Shown: one piece after another, positions 46,440 to 64,000 of the stretch
Layout: every line of letters begins with the position of its first letter
How positions within the stretch are numbered: position 1 is the stretch's first letter
DNA from: Trichuris trichiura
Taxonomy: Eukaryota; Nematoda; Enoplea; Trichinellida; Trichuridae
Direction: 5' to 3'
NCBI GenBank assembly: GCA_037903355.1
Contig: JBAJFE010000061.1
Coordinates: 62,001 to 126,000 of the forward strand
Length of the DNA: 64,000 nt
Position numbers and translations under genes: made by a program
Notes under the pieces: generated by a model
What the model was told of the DNA's origin: nothing
What the model saw: the letters and a program-made list of their open reading frames with translations, nothing else
Database searches by the model: none

Positions 46440-47574
46440 TGTCCCAAAACCCGCAGGATATCACCAACAGTTACTGGCCCTCATCCGTCTCTTTACTACA
46501 GTAAAACATATTCGCAGGTTACTGTCGGTCGGCGAGGGTGTTAGATTCAGCTTGAGCGAATATTAACAAGTACTAAATAACTTAGCGTTAATAGCTTACA
46601 CCTTAAATCATTACGTAAATTATTGTCACTTGTTTCCAAGTATAACTGTCGTAACAAGCAGTTTAAAAATGGATTGCTATTCGTTGCCTACTGAACAAAT
46701 GGCGACACAAGTCAAAAGTATAGCTTAGAAAATAAGACGCGCTGTTTATCTCTCATCCGCGTAAGACGACTACAACTGCACGACAAGAAAGATTTAGTTA
46801 ATGACGCTCAGGTACATACATACACTGGGCACTGTCCTCGTTCCGAGATATTAAGTGCTAAATGCGCAATTTGCGTAGCTTTTTGATTTTCTAGCGTACA
46901 TTGCAAAAACGCTGCACTATACAAGCTGACTGAAGCTTGCTAGTTTTGCGCCAGGTTTCAAACGCCAAAATGTCCCTTAAAATTTTACGCCTGTAAAATT
47001 ATCGAAATGCTGCCAAAAATGTTACAATTAACAGCAAGGAAAGAGTTGGCCGTAGCCACGTTTGAAAGTAGAGTTATTGGACACACAACAATTCATACCG
47101 TATGAAAGATTTGCAGGTTATGCTGATTTGTGGGTCAATTTTTAATTACCGGTGATTATGGGTGCTTTCCCAGATTCGCTTTGCTTAATTTGTGCGTGTT
47201 TTGTTAGTTTTCTTAGTCCTAACGTTTCGGGTTAACTTATACTGTACAATGCAACCCGTTCTATGCTCCAGCTTCACGCCTGGCTTGTATGATTGTACAT
47301 TCGATTGTTGCCAGCCTGATTTATTACAGTAGCTCATTTCCGTGGCTGTTGGTGATTTGGTTTCCCTGATTAATAATTAATAATAAAAATATTGATTGCT
47401 TGTTGCTCATTAGCTGCTGACTTGGACTGTGCCAGTCCGCTAGAACTAGCGCGTTAGCTTTCGTCTAAATGTACTGCGAAAGATTTCGTTTTGATTCGCC
47501 AAAAGGTAGCGCCTTCCAATACAATAAGCTGCAGGTAGTAAAAAATGATGACCATTTTTGTCGTTTCAGCGACA
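46440..47574. other. Divergent spacer mS37/GLOD4
   Basis: About 1.1 kb with no gene seen. A partial copy of the dispersed motif GATTTGCAGGTTATG lies at 47108-47122. A likely splice or trans-splice acceptor, TCGTTTCAG, ends at 47569, six bases before the GLOD4 start codon. Confidence 0.4.
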
Positions 47575-48952
47575 ATGATGCGTCGTGCTTTGCACTACGT
47601 TATTCGAGTGGGCAACTTGATGGACTCTTTATGCTTTTACGTTGGTAAACTTGGAATGAGGGTGCTCAGACACGAAGAATTCGCTCAAGGCTGTAAAGCA
47701 ACTTGCAATGGGTGCGTTTCGAAACAGTTCTTGCCATCGTCGCGTCTAACATAAGTTTTAAGTCCTTTCGGCGGTAAGTGGAGCAAAACTATGGTCGGCT
47801 ATGGGCCGGAAGACGACCACTTCGTCCTGGAAGTTGTCTACAACTATGGAATTTCGTCATACGATCTCGGCAATTTTCACGCAGTATGCCCAATCGTGGC
47901 AAAAAGTGAACCAATATTATAAATCCTTTTTTTCCCACCTAAGGGATTCGGCATTGAATCTTGCGAAGCGTTCGCCAAAGTGACGGCTGCCGGTGCTCAA
48001 CTGGACCCCTCAGGAGTGGCGCGGGTTTTGGACCCCAATGGATACACATTTTTCATTTCGAACACAGAAGCGAAAGGTACGCATTAAATTTCTAATTATT
48101 TACTTTTTTAAAGTTAAGTTAAACATTTCCTTTGTTGTATCGATCCTGGGAGAGAATAATGCCCGCGTAAAATGATATTTGTGGACAATCTTGTAATGCA
48201 ACTTTCTGCCTATTAGCTGTTTGGAATGACGTTAATTAGTATAACGCGGTTGACATGCAATTTCAGACGTTAGCTAACGACCGCTGTTTAGACCCGTTTC
48301 GCAGAGTGACGCTCAGAGTTAGAGATTTGAATGAATCCCGCGATTACTACGAACAAATTTTGGGAATGAAATCGAGTAACATTGAAAATGACAGTATCTC
48401 TTTGGCCTTTTCTGATGATCAGGTACATTTTAGGTTTTTCTTTTCCCGCGTTTCAAAATTCTTTTCAGTGCTCTCTTCAATTAATTGGTCTTGGATCGGA
48501 GGATTTCGATCCCGGCGAAGGATGCGGGCGTACAGCTTTTGCTTGCCCAACGAACGAAGTAAGACGCGTTTTTATTATGTACTGTCCGCAAAGTCGCATT
48601 ATTTTTCAGTTAGCATCTATCGAGAAGGCCGCCAAGCAAGGTGAATATAACGTTCTGACAAGCTTAACAGAGCTGGACACACCAGGCAAAGCAACCGTGT
48701 CTGTTGTTATTTTGGCCGATCCAGTAAGCGATGCTTTGATGACCTTTGCCTCGTAAAGGCATTTTTAAAATTCCTTCAGGATGGACACGAGATTTGTTGC
48801 GTAGGCGACGAAAACTACCGCGATCTTTCGAAATGGGAACCCGAGACCGAACTCGTTTGGAAGAGGGTATTCTTCCCGTCTTCAAAGTACTAATCGATCA
48901 ATTATACCTGTTTCAGAAAGTTGACAAAGCGATGGCTCAATCTAACAGTTGA
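47575..48952 (+). CDS. GLOD4: Glyoxalase domain-containing protein 4
   Basis: VOC-fold (glyoxalase/bleomycin-resistance) protein, mitochondrial in mammals; its enzymatic role is not settled. Eight exons (47575-47711, 47763-47883, 47944-48076, 48292-48422, 48469-48558, 48610-48723, 48780-48866, 48917-48952) give 282 residues (human about 298). Matches include [47 protein letters not shown] in the first VOC module. The second has [16 protein letters not shown] and [20 protein letters not shown]. Exon 2 onward was fixed by the human alignment. The 51-nt intron at 48559-48609 is stop-free in frame. The start follows an AG acceptor by only 5 nt, typical of a trans-spliced 5' end. Confidence 0.95.
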
Positions 48953-49451
48953 ATTCCTTCACAGTAATGCCGTAATTACAAGTCACTTTATTCAGCTTTT
49001 TCCTAATTTTCAATGTTATTTCCTTTTTTCTGGTTTTTACCTTTTGACGTAGAAAACAACTGTATATAAGGTCATTGTGTAGTTGAAGTGGAAGTAAACA
49101 AAATCGGCATTAGTCAGTTCATCGGTATCCGTTTACGAACGGGCAGAGCAGTTAACCCGGTGCCACGCCATACGAAGGGTTATCTTCCAATCTGTTCATC
49201 GGTATGGACCGAACAATTGGCCCACAACTGACGACAACTTACTGAAAGAGTGATCGGTCAAGGCAATTTTGCCTTAATCCGACACCATTCCAAAGATACC
49301 ATAAAAGGTCATTGCATCCGGTTTTTGTCATGTCGACTGGACGCTGCCAATGACCTTTGGTCACTTTCGAATTGCTTCTGTTCACCAGCAACCTTTGCGT
49401 TTCTGCTACTCTCCCAACCGTCAGAGTTGTGCTTTGGTCGCACGAGAAAAA
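48953..49451. other. Spacer between GLOD4 and caveolin
   Basis: About 500 bp, same-strand neighbours. No gene and no clear poly(A) hexamer close to the GLOD4 stop. Overlapping short ORFs in 49.2-49.6 kb are frame shadows of the caveolin first exon. Confidence 0.4.
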
Positions 49452-50122
49452 ATGTCTACGGAAGAGAAAACAGCCGAAAATGGTTTGGACGAAAATGAGC
49501 CTGAAAAGCCCGCGCGTAAGAAGAGTCAAGTTCCGAAATTCCGTGATCCACGTGGCATCAACGACCATTTGAAGGTAGCCTTCAGCGTGCATTTGCAAAC
49601 GATTCCATTAACTTGTGACAGGTATCATTCGACGATATAATAGCTGAACCGGATAGCCATTCGCGCAGCATCGAACAAGTATGGAATGCCAGCAACAAAG
49701 TACATATACAACGCGATCGCACTCCTCGTTCTATACATTCATACTTTACTGTATATGTTCATAGACTTTCGAAGTAATATCGACTTGGTGTTACCGAATT
49801 TTGTCAATCGTCTTCGCCATACCATGCGCCATCTTGTGGGCTACTCTCTTTGCCGTCGTCAGTTTCGTCAGCATATGGTTCTTCCAACCGCTCGTGCAAA
49901 CATTGCATCTCTTGTTCGCCTGCGTACTTCAGGTAAAATATCGCCCTTTTATATGCACCCTTTTAGTGGGCTGCGGCAAGTCGGTTTTAGGGATACGAAA
50001 AATTAATGGTCGGTCTGTTGGGTCCCATAGGATCGGCGATGGGTCGTTGCTTCGAAAATGTTCACCTCTTTCAAGTCACCACGAAAACGGTGAAGTCAAA
50101 CGAACCATCGGAGATCGTTTAA
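49452..50122 (+). CDS. cav-1: Caveolin
   Basis: Membrane-hairpin protein that shapes caveolae and scaffolds signalling. Exons 49452-49574, 49622-49699, 49765-49932 and 49991-50122 give 166 residues (human CAV1 178). Features in order: acidic/basic N-terminus, RDPRGINDHLK, the caveolin signature FDDIIAEP, a scaffolding-like stretch WNASNKTFEVISTWCYR, a long intramembrane hairpin (ILSIVFAIPCAILWATLFAV onward), and a C-terminal GLLGPIGSAMGRCFENVHL. Introns are 47, 65 and 58 nt. The final intron contains an internal AG at 34 nt that would lead to an early stop, so the distal acceptor at 49990 was chosen from the conserved C-terminus. Confidence 0.92.
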
Positions 50123-50506
50123 ACACGACCGTACGCGCGACAGAAGCATACGAACCGCCTGACACATTTACTGGTATCGATTTTAAAAAAGTGCAAATAT
50201 TATACGAGACGTGCATTATGAATTACACAAGTATAAGACGGCGGTGAGACGGCATTCGCGATGGCGATCCAATGTACATACAACGTTTGAGGAGTATACG
50301 AAAAATAGTTGACGGAAAGGTAACATAGCGGCGCGCTACTCTCTCAATTAATCTAAAACTCAATGGTCAATCGCCACTTAAATGACCGAAGGCTAAAAGA
50401 GTTCAGGCGTAAATTGATTAAAACTGCACGCTACATTCCTAATAGGTGCTGACAAGTACAAATAAAATGGTCTATTATTTAACGAGGCGGCGGTTTCCTT
50501 TTGTTT
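50123..50506. other. Convergent spacer caveolin/ELAV
   Basis: About 380 bp containing the 3' UTRs of two convergent genes. No further gene seen. Confidence 0.4.
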
Positions 50507-55359
<4,853 letters not shown>

Positions 55360-57835
55360 CGCTGTAACAGGCAACGATGAAAGGATAATTGGAAAACGAA
55401 TGAAAACAAACAAACAAAAAGCAAATTCACCAAAGCGTACCGAACTTTTACGTTGTAATTACTGCTTTACAAACTGAATACCAACACAATGGGTCAAATG
55501 AAAAATTATACGAAAACGCAAAAGTTGGATAACAAGCAGATCTTACTTCCGCCGTTTTGTAGGCTGAAAGGTAAAGTATCCAGTGTACAAGCGAGATTTA
55601 GCGCCACTCTACAACAACGGCAGTCTCACTTTGCGAGCACAGCAAAATGTGCGCGCGCAGGTTCAATGCTACAAAATGCCATACGTCAAAGCGTTGGAAA
55701 GCCAAAAAAAGACGAACAGCGCATAAATAAAATAGTAAGTGTACATAATCATTTAGCGTGAATATTTTTTGTTTGCGCACCTGTTTTTCTGACTATGTGC
55801 GACATCGCGCAAAGTTGCAGAAATATGGCTTATGAAGCTTTCTCAGAGAGTCGACGTCTCTAAATGCACTGCAGTTTGTTTGCTGGCCTCAAAACGAGAG
55901 CCCTTAAAAAATCTCTGTCAAAAATTTCGTTGTTATCGAAAACGGAAATTACGACGAGGACCTTCAGGAAAAATGAATTTCAAATTTTCACAACGCCGCT
56001 GTTTGTTTGCGCGCAAAATTAAACGCGCTATCTGCATTTAGAATGAGAATAAATGACGTAACATCGGGAAGTCAACTTTTAATACAGTACATTAAAAGAT
56101 TCGCAGGTAACACAAAATTTTTTTTTACTACTACACATTAGGAAAACGCTTTATCAGTAGTTTTTCTACCTTTACGATTTTTTCGCGATGAAAAAATTGT
56201 TGAAATTTTTCATTTACGCTTCCTAACTTTGTGGCAAATTTTAACATAAAACTCCGCTTTTCTTACCCAAAAGTATACGGCAATTTAAGCCCTGCGACTA
56301 CTTGTTCACCCCAAAGCAAACCGTTTAACAATAAATATTAACACGCTCAGCAACGAACTATCCTCACAAAAGATGAACGAAGATAATATCTTCGCTTAAT
56401 GTTTTAGCCGACAGAACGTTTACAACTGCTTAACGTCACAGATCGCAATCAGCAAAAAACAACAAGTTTGTATCAACCTGACGCCCACGCGCTTACTGTA
56501 GTGTTCAAAGGCACTTTGTGATGTGCAGGCACGTACAGAGAATTGCCTGCGTGAATCAACCCGTCGTTTACAGTGCAGTCACCTTTGCACCTTTAGCGAA
56601 CTGATACGATGCAATAACTGGACGCGCAAAAGTTCAAACAATTTACAGTACTTTCGAAGTCAGAATACATTACGCAATCAGTTGTAATCTTTTGCAAAAA
56701 TGTTTTTCTTCATAAGACGTAGGGAATACCAAAAAAAAAGACATTGATAATCATCAACAGCAGTCAGTTTCAATGGCCTATTAAGGAAGAAACTAAAAGG
56801 AGGCAAAAGACGCTTCGAGACGCTGAACAGCATTGAAGCCACTTCTGGCGTCAACTTGTGAAGTCGCACTGCATTGCCAGCATAGAGGTTACCTCGAAAT
56901 TTTCTCAACCAACATTTTGCTTAACAATGTAAGCATACGCACACAATCAAGAAAACTTAAAAAGCTAGCGCGGCGTGCGAGCTTATTTTCGTCGTATCAA
57001 CTGCTACCTTGACTATGCAAAAATATTAACTCAGAGAAAACATGACTTCTCTTAACTAAGATTGACGTAAAAACCGAAAGAAAACTATTTCTACAAAGGT
57101 TTCCTTTCATTGCATACTAAACCAACTGCCATAAGGTTACTTATTGGATTTACTAATGGCGGCTCGTCTATTCCCAGTATATGACATCTCGGGGCGAAAG
57201 CACAAACAGCAACGCCAAATACTGATACCCATTTACCATTTGGCAATGTTTTCAACGGTCACGCGATCGCTGTGATTTAAGTATCTGATTCATAAATACG
57301 CAATCACCGCTAAAGCAAGCAAGAACTGTTTGCTGAATACTATTTGCAATAACCGTGATAACACTTAGAGATTATCTGAGACGTCAAACATCCGTTCGTA
57401 AAGAAAAGTGCAATCGCGGATGACTGAGCCGACCACAGATGTTTCACCGGATTAATACCTAGAAAGGGCAAACGGAATTTAATTATTGCATGATGACTGG
57501 TGGAATGGCGTTGAACCAACGATGGTATGCCATCATGATTCGCTGAGAAGAACCAGTCGCCAAAGTGTCTGTTGCACGCAAAAAAGTCGCATTCGAAAAA
57601 GGACCGACCAAAGTATGAAGTGTAGATCAATTGATGGCCTACTTTGGTGAGCAAAGAGTTCGAGTAGCCGGTCGGCGGCCGTCGTAATTGGTTGACAACC
57701 AAAGACAGCTGTTCAAACAATTGCTTTTGCTCGCTATCTAATGTCGACAAATATTTAACTTCTGGCTATTCTGGCAAGTTGACACTCACTGACGCGAACT
57801 GTTGGAAAGTTTGGGGAAAAACTAAGTTGCCTGAA
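55360..57835. other. Spacer between ELAV and alpha-glucosidase
   Basis: About 2.5 kb with no recognised gene. A one-mismatch copy of the dispersed motif (GATTCGCAGGTAACAC) lies at 56099-56113. The minus-strand ORF 57340-57750 overlaps the glucosidase 5' end and lacks similarity. Promoters of both divergent genes should lie here. Confidence 0.4.
56099..56113 (+). repeat. Dispersed GATTCGCAGGT motif copy
   Basis: GATTCGCAGGTAACA differs by one base from the arms of the inverted repeat at 20686-20700 and 21266-21280. It stands alone here and may be a solo end of the same repeat. Confidence 0.35.
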
Positions 57836-60541
57836 ATGGCTTTCCTTCGGCTGTTCACTCTTCTGTACTGCTGCAGTCGGGTGGCAACAGCTGAGCGCAT
57901 ACGCATTGATTGTCACCCGGACCTTAATGCCACGCCGGAGAGATGCGCCAATCGCGGTTGCATATGGGAGCAGCAACAGGAGCCTAATGCTCCTTGGTGC
58001 CTTTTCGAAGATGATCCGCACAAAGAAACATACGCTGGATACTATGTACGAGCCACGAAGATTCTTCAACCGCATAGACGAATGCCTTATTTTGTTGCCA
58101 ACTTAGCAAGGCGTCAAACGGCAACTATATTTGGCAATGATTACCAAGAACTTTACATGAAGGTGCTTCCGTTGACGGAACATGCTATGCAGATTTCTTT
58201 CTATCCCCCAGAAATGAAAGACCACGGAATCAATCCGACCATTCTTCCGCATATGGCTGAATCGCTCAAAAGATATCAGCTAGAAATGACGGAAGGAAGC
58301 GAACCCTCTTACGAGTTGCGTTTGACAAGAAATCCATTTGGAATGGCCGTCCTTCGTCAAAGCACCGGCACCACTCTGATCGATAGCAGAAGGTTACCCG
58401 GCTTTACCATGTCTGAACAATTCCATCAGTTCTCATTGAAGCTTCCGTCAACCTTCATTTACGGCCTCGGTGAGCAAGTGCACGATCGTTTCAGACGCCG
58501 GTTTGAGTGGAAAAAATGGCCGTTTATGGCTCGTGACCACGCGCCAACGGATGATAATTACAATTTGTACGGCGTACATCCGTTCTATTTGTGCATGGAA
58601 GACGATAATGGTAACGCGCATGGAGTACTGTTCTTCAACACTCATGCTTTGGACATAACATTGCAACCTGGAGAGCCTATTCTGACCATAAGACTTACCG
58701 GTGGGGCATTTAATATGTTCATATTCTTAGGCCCCACGCCGGATATGGTCTTAGCTCAGTACCATGACCTTATTGGGCATCCAAGCTTACCGCCCTATTG
58801 GGGTTTGGGTTTCCATCTCAGCCGTTTTGGTTATAAAAACTTATCGTCACTTACCAACGTTGTTCGACGAAACCGAGACGCCGGCATTCCGCAGGATGGC
58901 CAATTTCTCGACATAGACTATATGCAAGATCGTATGGACTTTACCATCGATACGAAACGTTTTGCCGGCTTGGACAAATACGTCGCGCAGCTTGAAAAAG
59001 AGGAAAACATAAAGACTGTGCCCATCTTGGACTCTGGAATACCAAGCAGACCGAAGGCTGCTTACCCGCCGTTGGAGCACGGTCTGAAAATGGACATTTT
59101 CATTAAAGACAATTCTTCCGGTCGTCCGCTGGAAGGCGCCGTCTGGCCTGGTAACACTTACTGGCCGGATTTCACGAATCCCGACACCACCACCTACTGG
59201 CTGTACTTCATGAAGCAGCTGCACGAAAAGCTACCCTACGGCGGCATTTGGATCGACATGAATGAACCTTCTAATTTTTTGGACGGCTCCGTAGATGGAT
59301 GTCAGCCAAACAAGTTCAATCGACCACCGTACAATCCACTGCCATATCCAAGTTTTACCGACAAAACTATTTGTATGGACGCGAACCAACTGTTGGGACA
59401 ACATTACTCTCTGCATAATGTATATGGTCTGAGCGAGTCGATTGTGACAAATATGGCGTTGAAAAGCGTACTGCTCGGAAAGCGTCCCTTCGTACTGTCG
59501 CGGTCCTCTTTCGTCGGCTCGGGACGATATGCCATTCATTGGTCCGGAGACAACTGGAGTCGGTGGAAAGACCTTCGATGGTCAATTGTGAACATGCTCG
59601 AATTTCAAATGTTCGGTATGCCCATGACAGGTTCGGATATATGCGGTTTCATTGGGACGGCCGACGAAGAGCTATGCTTGCGTTGGAGCCAACTGGGCGC
59701 TTTTTATCCTTTTAGTCGTAATCACAACTCCGACGACGTTGATCGTGATCAGGATCCGGCTTCGTGGTCTCCAGAAACGGTGGCCAGCATACGCAAAGTG
59801 CTAATGCTTCGTTACAGCCTTCTGCCCCACCTTTACACGCTGTTATTTTGGGCTTACATTCGAGGAGGTGCTGTCGTCCGGCCCTTATTCTTTGAATATC
59901 CAACGGACCCTTTGGCTAGGGATGTGGACGACCAATTTCTTTGGGGCTCAGAGCTGATGGTCGTTCCAATTGTCGAAGCGAACAGTACAAGTAGGCAGGC
60001 ATATTTCCCGTCGGCAAGGTGGTTCAACTTGACCTCGCTGAGTCCTGTTGAAAACGTACCGGGTAACATTACCATATACGTTGACAAATACGCTATTGGA
60101 ATGTTCTTTCGCGGTGGTTCCATTGTGCCCTGGCAGAAGCCTGCTAACAGCACTTTTCTAGCGAGAAAAAATCCATTAAATTTACTCGTATGCCCTGACC
60201 AAGCGGGACAAGCGCAGGGTAACCTTTATTGGGACGATGGCGAAAACGAAGACGCAGTGATCGATGGCCATTACACGCTGGTCAATTTTAGCCTAAACGC
60301 TGGTCAGCTTCTGATGACGGCAGCTATGGCCGGTTATTCATCCACCATGATAAATCAAGTGGTTATGCTTGGCGTGGAGACGATCCCGGATCAGGTGATG
60401 CTCGATGGACAACCCTTGGCTGAACAGCAAATCAGATATCAATCGGACAAGAAGGTTCTAAGCTTATTCGATCTCCAGTTGTCCTTCTCCAATCAGATTA
60501 GAATGCATGAAATCAAGTACCATTGGAAAAGCTATTTCTAA
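57836..60541 (+). CDS. GH31 alpha-glucosidase (acid/maltase type), intronless
   Basis: Secreted or lysosomal glycoside hydrolase family 31 enzyme releasing glucose from maltose or glycogen-type chains. One exon of 901 residues. Signal peptide [19 protein letters not shown] is followed by a trefoil (P-type) module with [11 protein letters not shown] and PWCLFED. The N-terminal beta domain leads to the catalytic barrel: [17 protein letters not shown], the nucleophile motif [10 protein letters not shown] (Asp about residue 474, codon 59255-59257) and the acid/base motif [10 protein letters not shown] (Asp about 572). The C-terminal beta domains follow. Size and order match lysosomal GAA or one half of maltase-glucoamylase. 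ATG 57836 is chosen because it opens the signal peptide; the frame stays open upstream to 57692. An AATAAA sits 4 nt past the stop. It is the only long gene in the window without introns. Confidence 0.96.
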   Translation: MAFLRLFTLLYCCSRVATAERIRIDCHPDLNATPERCANRGCIWEQQQEPNAPWCLFEDDPHKETYAGYYVRATKILQPHRRMPYFVANLARRQTATIFGNDYQELYMKVLPLTEHAMQISFYPPEMKDHGINPTILPHMAESLKRYQLEMTEGSEPSYELRLTRNPFGMAVLRQSTGTTLIDSRRLPGFTMSEQFHQFSLKLPSTFIYGLGEQVHDRFRRRFEWKKWPFMARDHAPTDDNYNLYGVHPFYLCMEDDNGNAHGVLFFNTHALDITLQPGEPILTIRLTGGAFNMFIFLGPTPDMVLAQYHDLIGHPSLPPYWGLGFHLSRFGYKNLSSLTNVVRRNRDAGIPQDGQFLDIDYMQDRMDFTIDTKRFAGLDKYVAQLEKEENIKTVPILDSGIPSRPKAAYPPLEHGLKMDIFIKDNSSGRPLEGAVWPGNTYWPDFTNPDTTTYWLYFMKQLHEKLPYGGIWIDMNEPSNFLDGSVDGCQPNKFNRPPYNPLPYPSFTDKTICMDANQLLGQHYSLHNVYGLSESIVTNMALKSVLLGKRPFVLSRSSFVGSGRYAIHWSGDNWSRWKDLRWSIVNMLEFQMFGMPMTGSDICGFIGTADEELCLRWSQLGAFYPFSRNHNSDDVDRDQDPASWSPETVASIRKVLMLRYSLLPHLYTLLFWAYIRGGAVVRPLFFEYPTDPLARDVDDQFLWGSELMVVPIVEANSTSRQAYFPSARWFNLTSLSPVENVPGNITIYVDKYAIGMFFRGGSIVPWQKPANSTFLARKNPLNLLVCPDQAGQAQGNLYWDDGENEDAVIDGHYTLVNFSLNAGQLLMTAAMAGYSSTMINQVVMLGVETIPDQVMLDGQPLAEQQIRYQSDKKVLSLFDLQLSFSNQIRMHEIKYHWKSYF

Positions 60542-60545
60542 CAAA

Positions 60546-60551
60546 AATAAA
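60546..60551 (+). terminator. Poly(A) signal of alpha-glucosidase
   Basis: AATAAA begins 4 nt after the TAA stop codon. Cleavage downstream of it would fall around or beyond the NAPRT stop codon (60570) on the opposite strand. Confidence 0.6.
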
Positions 60552-60569
60552 CTTTGTCCGAGACTTTTG

Positions 60570-63652
<3,083 letters not shown>

Positions 63653-64000
63653 CTGAAATACGACTTGCAGACTTTAAATACGAATTTTTGCAAACAAACC
63701 TATGAAAAGCGGATGAACAACCGAGTAGTCTTCGTAATGCATAACGGAGATGTAGCTTTTTCAGATGAAACCTGTTCGGCCAACACGCACCCAATTGTTA
63801 CGTACTGTATTTCGCAGTCTCGTACTGTGATGTGTAGGTAGTTTCTCATCTGCTCCCTTCGATCGTCATCTCTACGAATCTCTAATCAAGCAGTTGTCAA
63901 AGCCTTATTATTTTTGACACGAACACCCATTTTGATAATGGAGTACACGTGCATCCAAGGACGCTTGCAATTCACTTTTCCGCGAATAACTTCACCTTGC
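63653..64000. other. Window end, expected NAPRT 5' region
   Basis: Minus-strand sequence upstream of the first placed NAPRT exon. One donor candidate (GGCCGAACAG|GTTTCAT near 63773) is phase-compatible and would give ...GRT-DFYALRM, but no start codon could be tied to that frame. Confidence 0.35.

Noticed and set aside
49933..49966. 34-nt intron in caveolin ending at an internal AG
   Set aside because: It would cause a stop after seven codons; the AG at 49990 restores the conserved caveolin C-terminus.
57692..57835. N-terminal extension of the alpha-glucosidase
   Set aside because: The frame is open, but the added 48 residues are not protein-like and would bury the signal peptide starting at 57836.

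Overview
The window is animal nuclear DNA. Twenty genes could be assembled exon by exon from protein similarity, and all are eukaryotic, mostly metazoan families: tolloid, MANF, APH-1, caveolin, ELAV/Hu, ZCCHC24, TAF12 and others. Introns are tiny. Of 92 placed, about 80 are 43-72 nt, with GT..AG ends and variable acceptors rather than the strict TTTTCAG of rhabditid nematodes. Tiny introns, fairly wide AT-rich spacers, operon-like gene pairs and pyrimidine-AG sites just 5' of start codons suggest an enoplean (clade I, Trichuris/Trichinella-like) nematode. That assignment is inference, because no species marker was seen.

Layout. At 0.97-4.7 kb there is a minus-strand tolloid/BMP1 protease with 15 tiny introns. 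From 4.7 to 15.3 kb is a long gene-poor tract with one possible signal-peptide exon. At 15.3-20.4 kb lie MANF (-), KISH/TMEM167 (+), POP7 (+, start codon overlapping the KISH stop), adrenodoxin reductase (+) and APH-1 (-). At 23.1-30.0 kb two SLC25A20-type mitochondrial carriers (-) flank ZGPAT (-); ZGPAT and carrier copy 1 look like an operon. At 34.4-35.5 kb is ZCCHC24 (+). At 38.1-42.5 kb RPL26 (+) faces MFSD5 (-), and MFSD5 carries the single-exon TAF12 gene on the same strand inside a 2.0-kb intron. At 43.1-46.4 kb are an SLC35A nucleotide-sugar transporter (+), the SNARE VTI1 (-) and mitoribosomal mS37/CHCHD1 (-). At 47.6-50.1 kb are GLOD4 and caveolin (+). At 50.5-55.4 kb is an ELAV/Hu protein (-), whose last intron holds about 1.1 kb of degenerate repeat. 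At 57.8-60.5 kb is an intronless GH31 alpha-glucosidase (+), and at 60.6-64 kb nicotinate phosphoribosyltransferase (-), whose 5' end is unresolved.

The genes do not form one pathway. Secretory-route functions recur (KISH, VTI1, SLC35A, MANF, APH-1, caveolin), but neighbours mostly share only compact architecture: convergent stops 28 and 41 bp apart, divergent starts under 200 bp apart, nested genes and operon-like pairs. No prokaryotic element, CRISPR array, rRNA or convincing tRNA was seen. Exon sums divide by three for every complete model, which supports the splice calls. The most notable observations are the nested TAF12, the partly gene-converted carrier pair (copy 2 has lost the conserved substrate-site arginine), a non-GT intron conserved in both carriers, the KISH-POP7 overlap with no visible KISH start codon, and the repeat block inside the ELAV intron.
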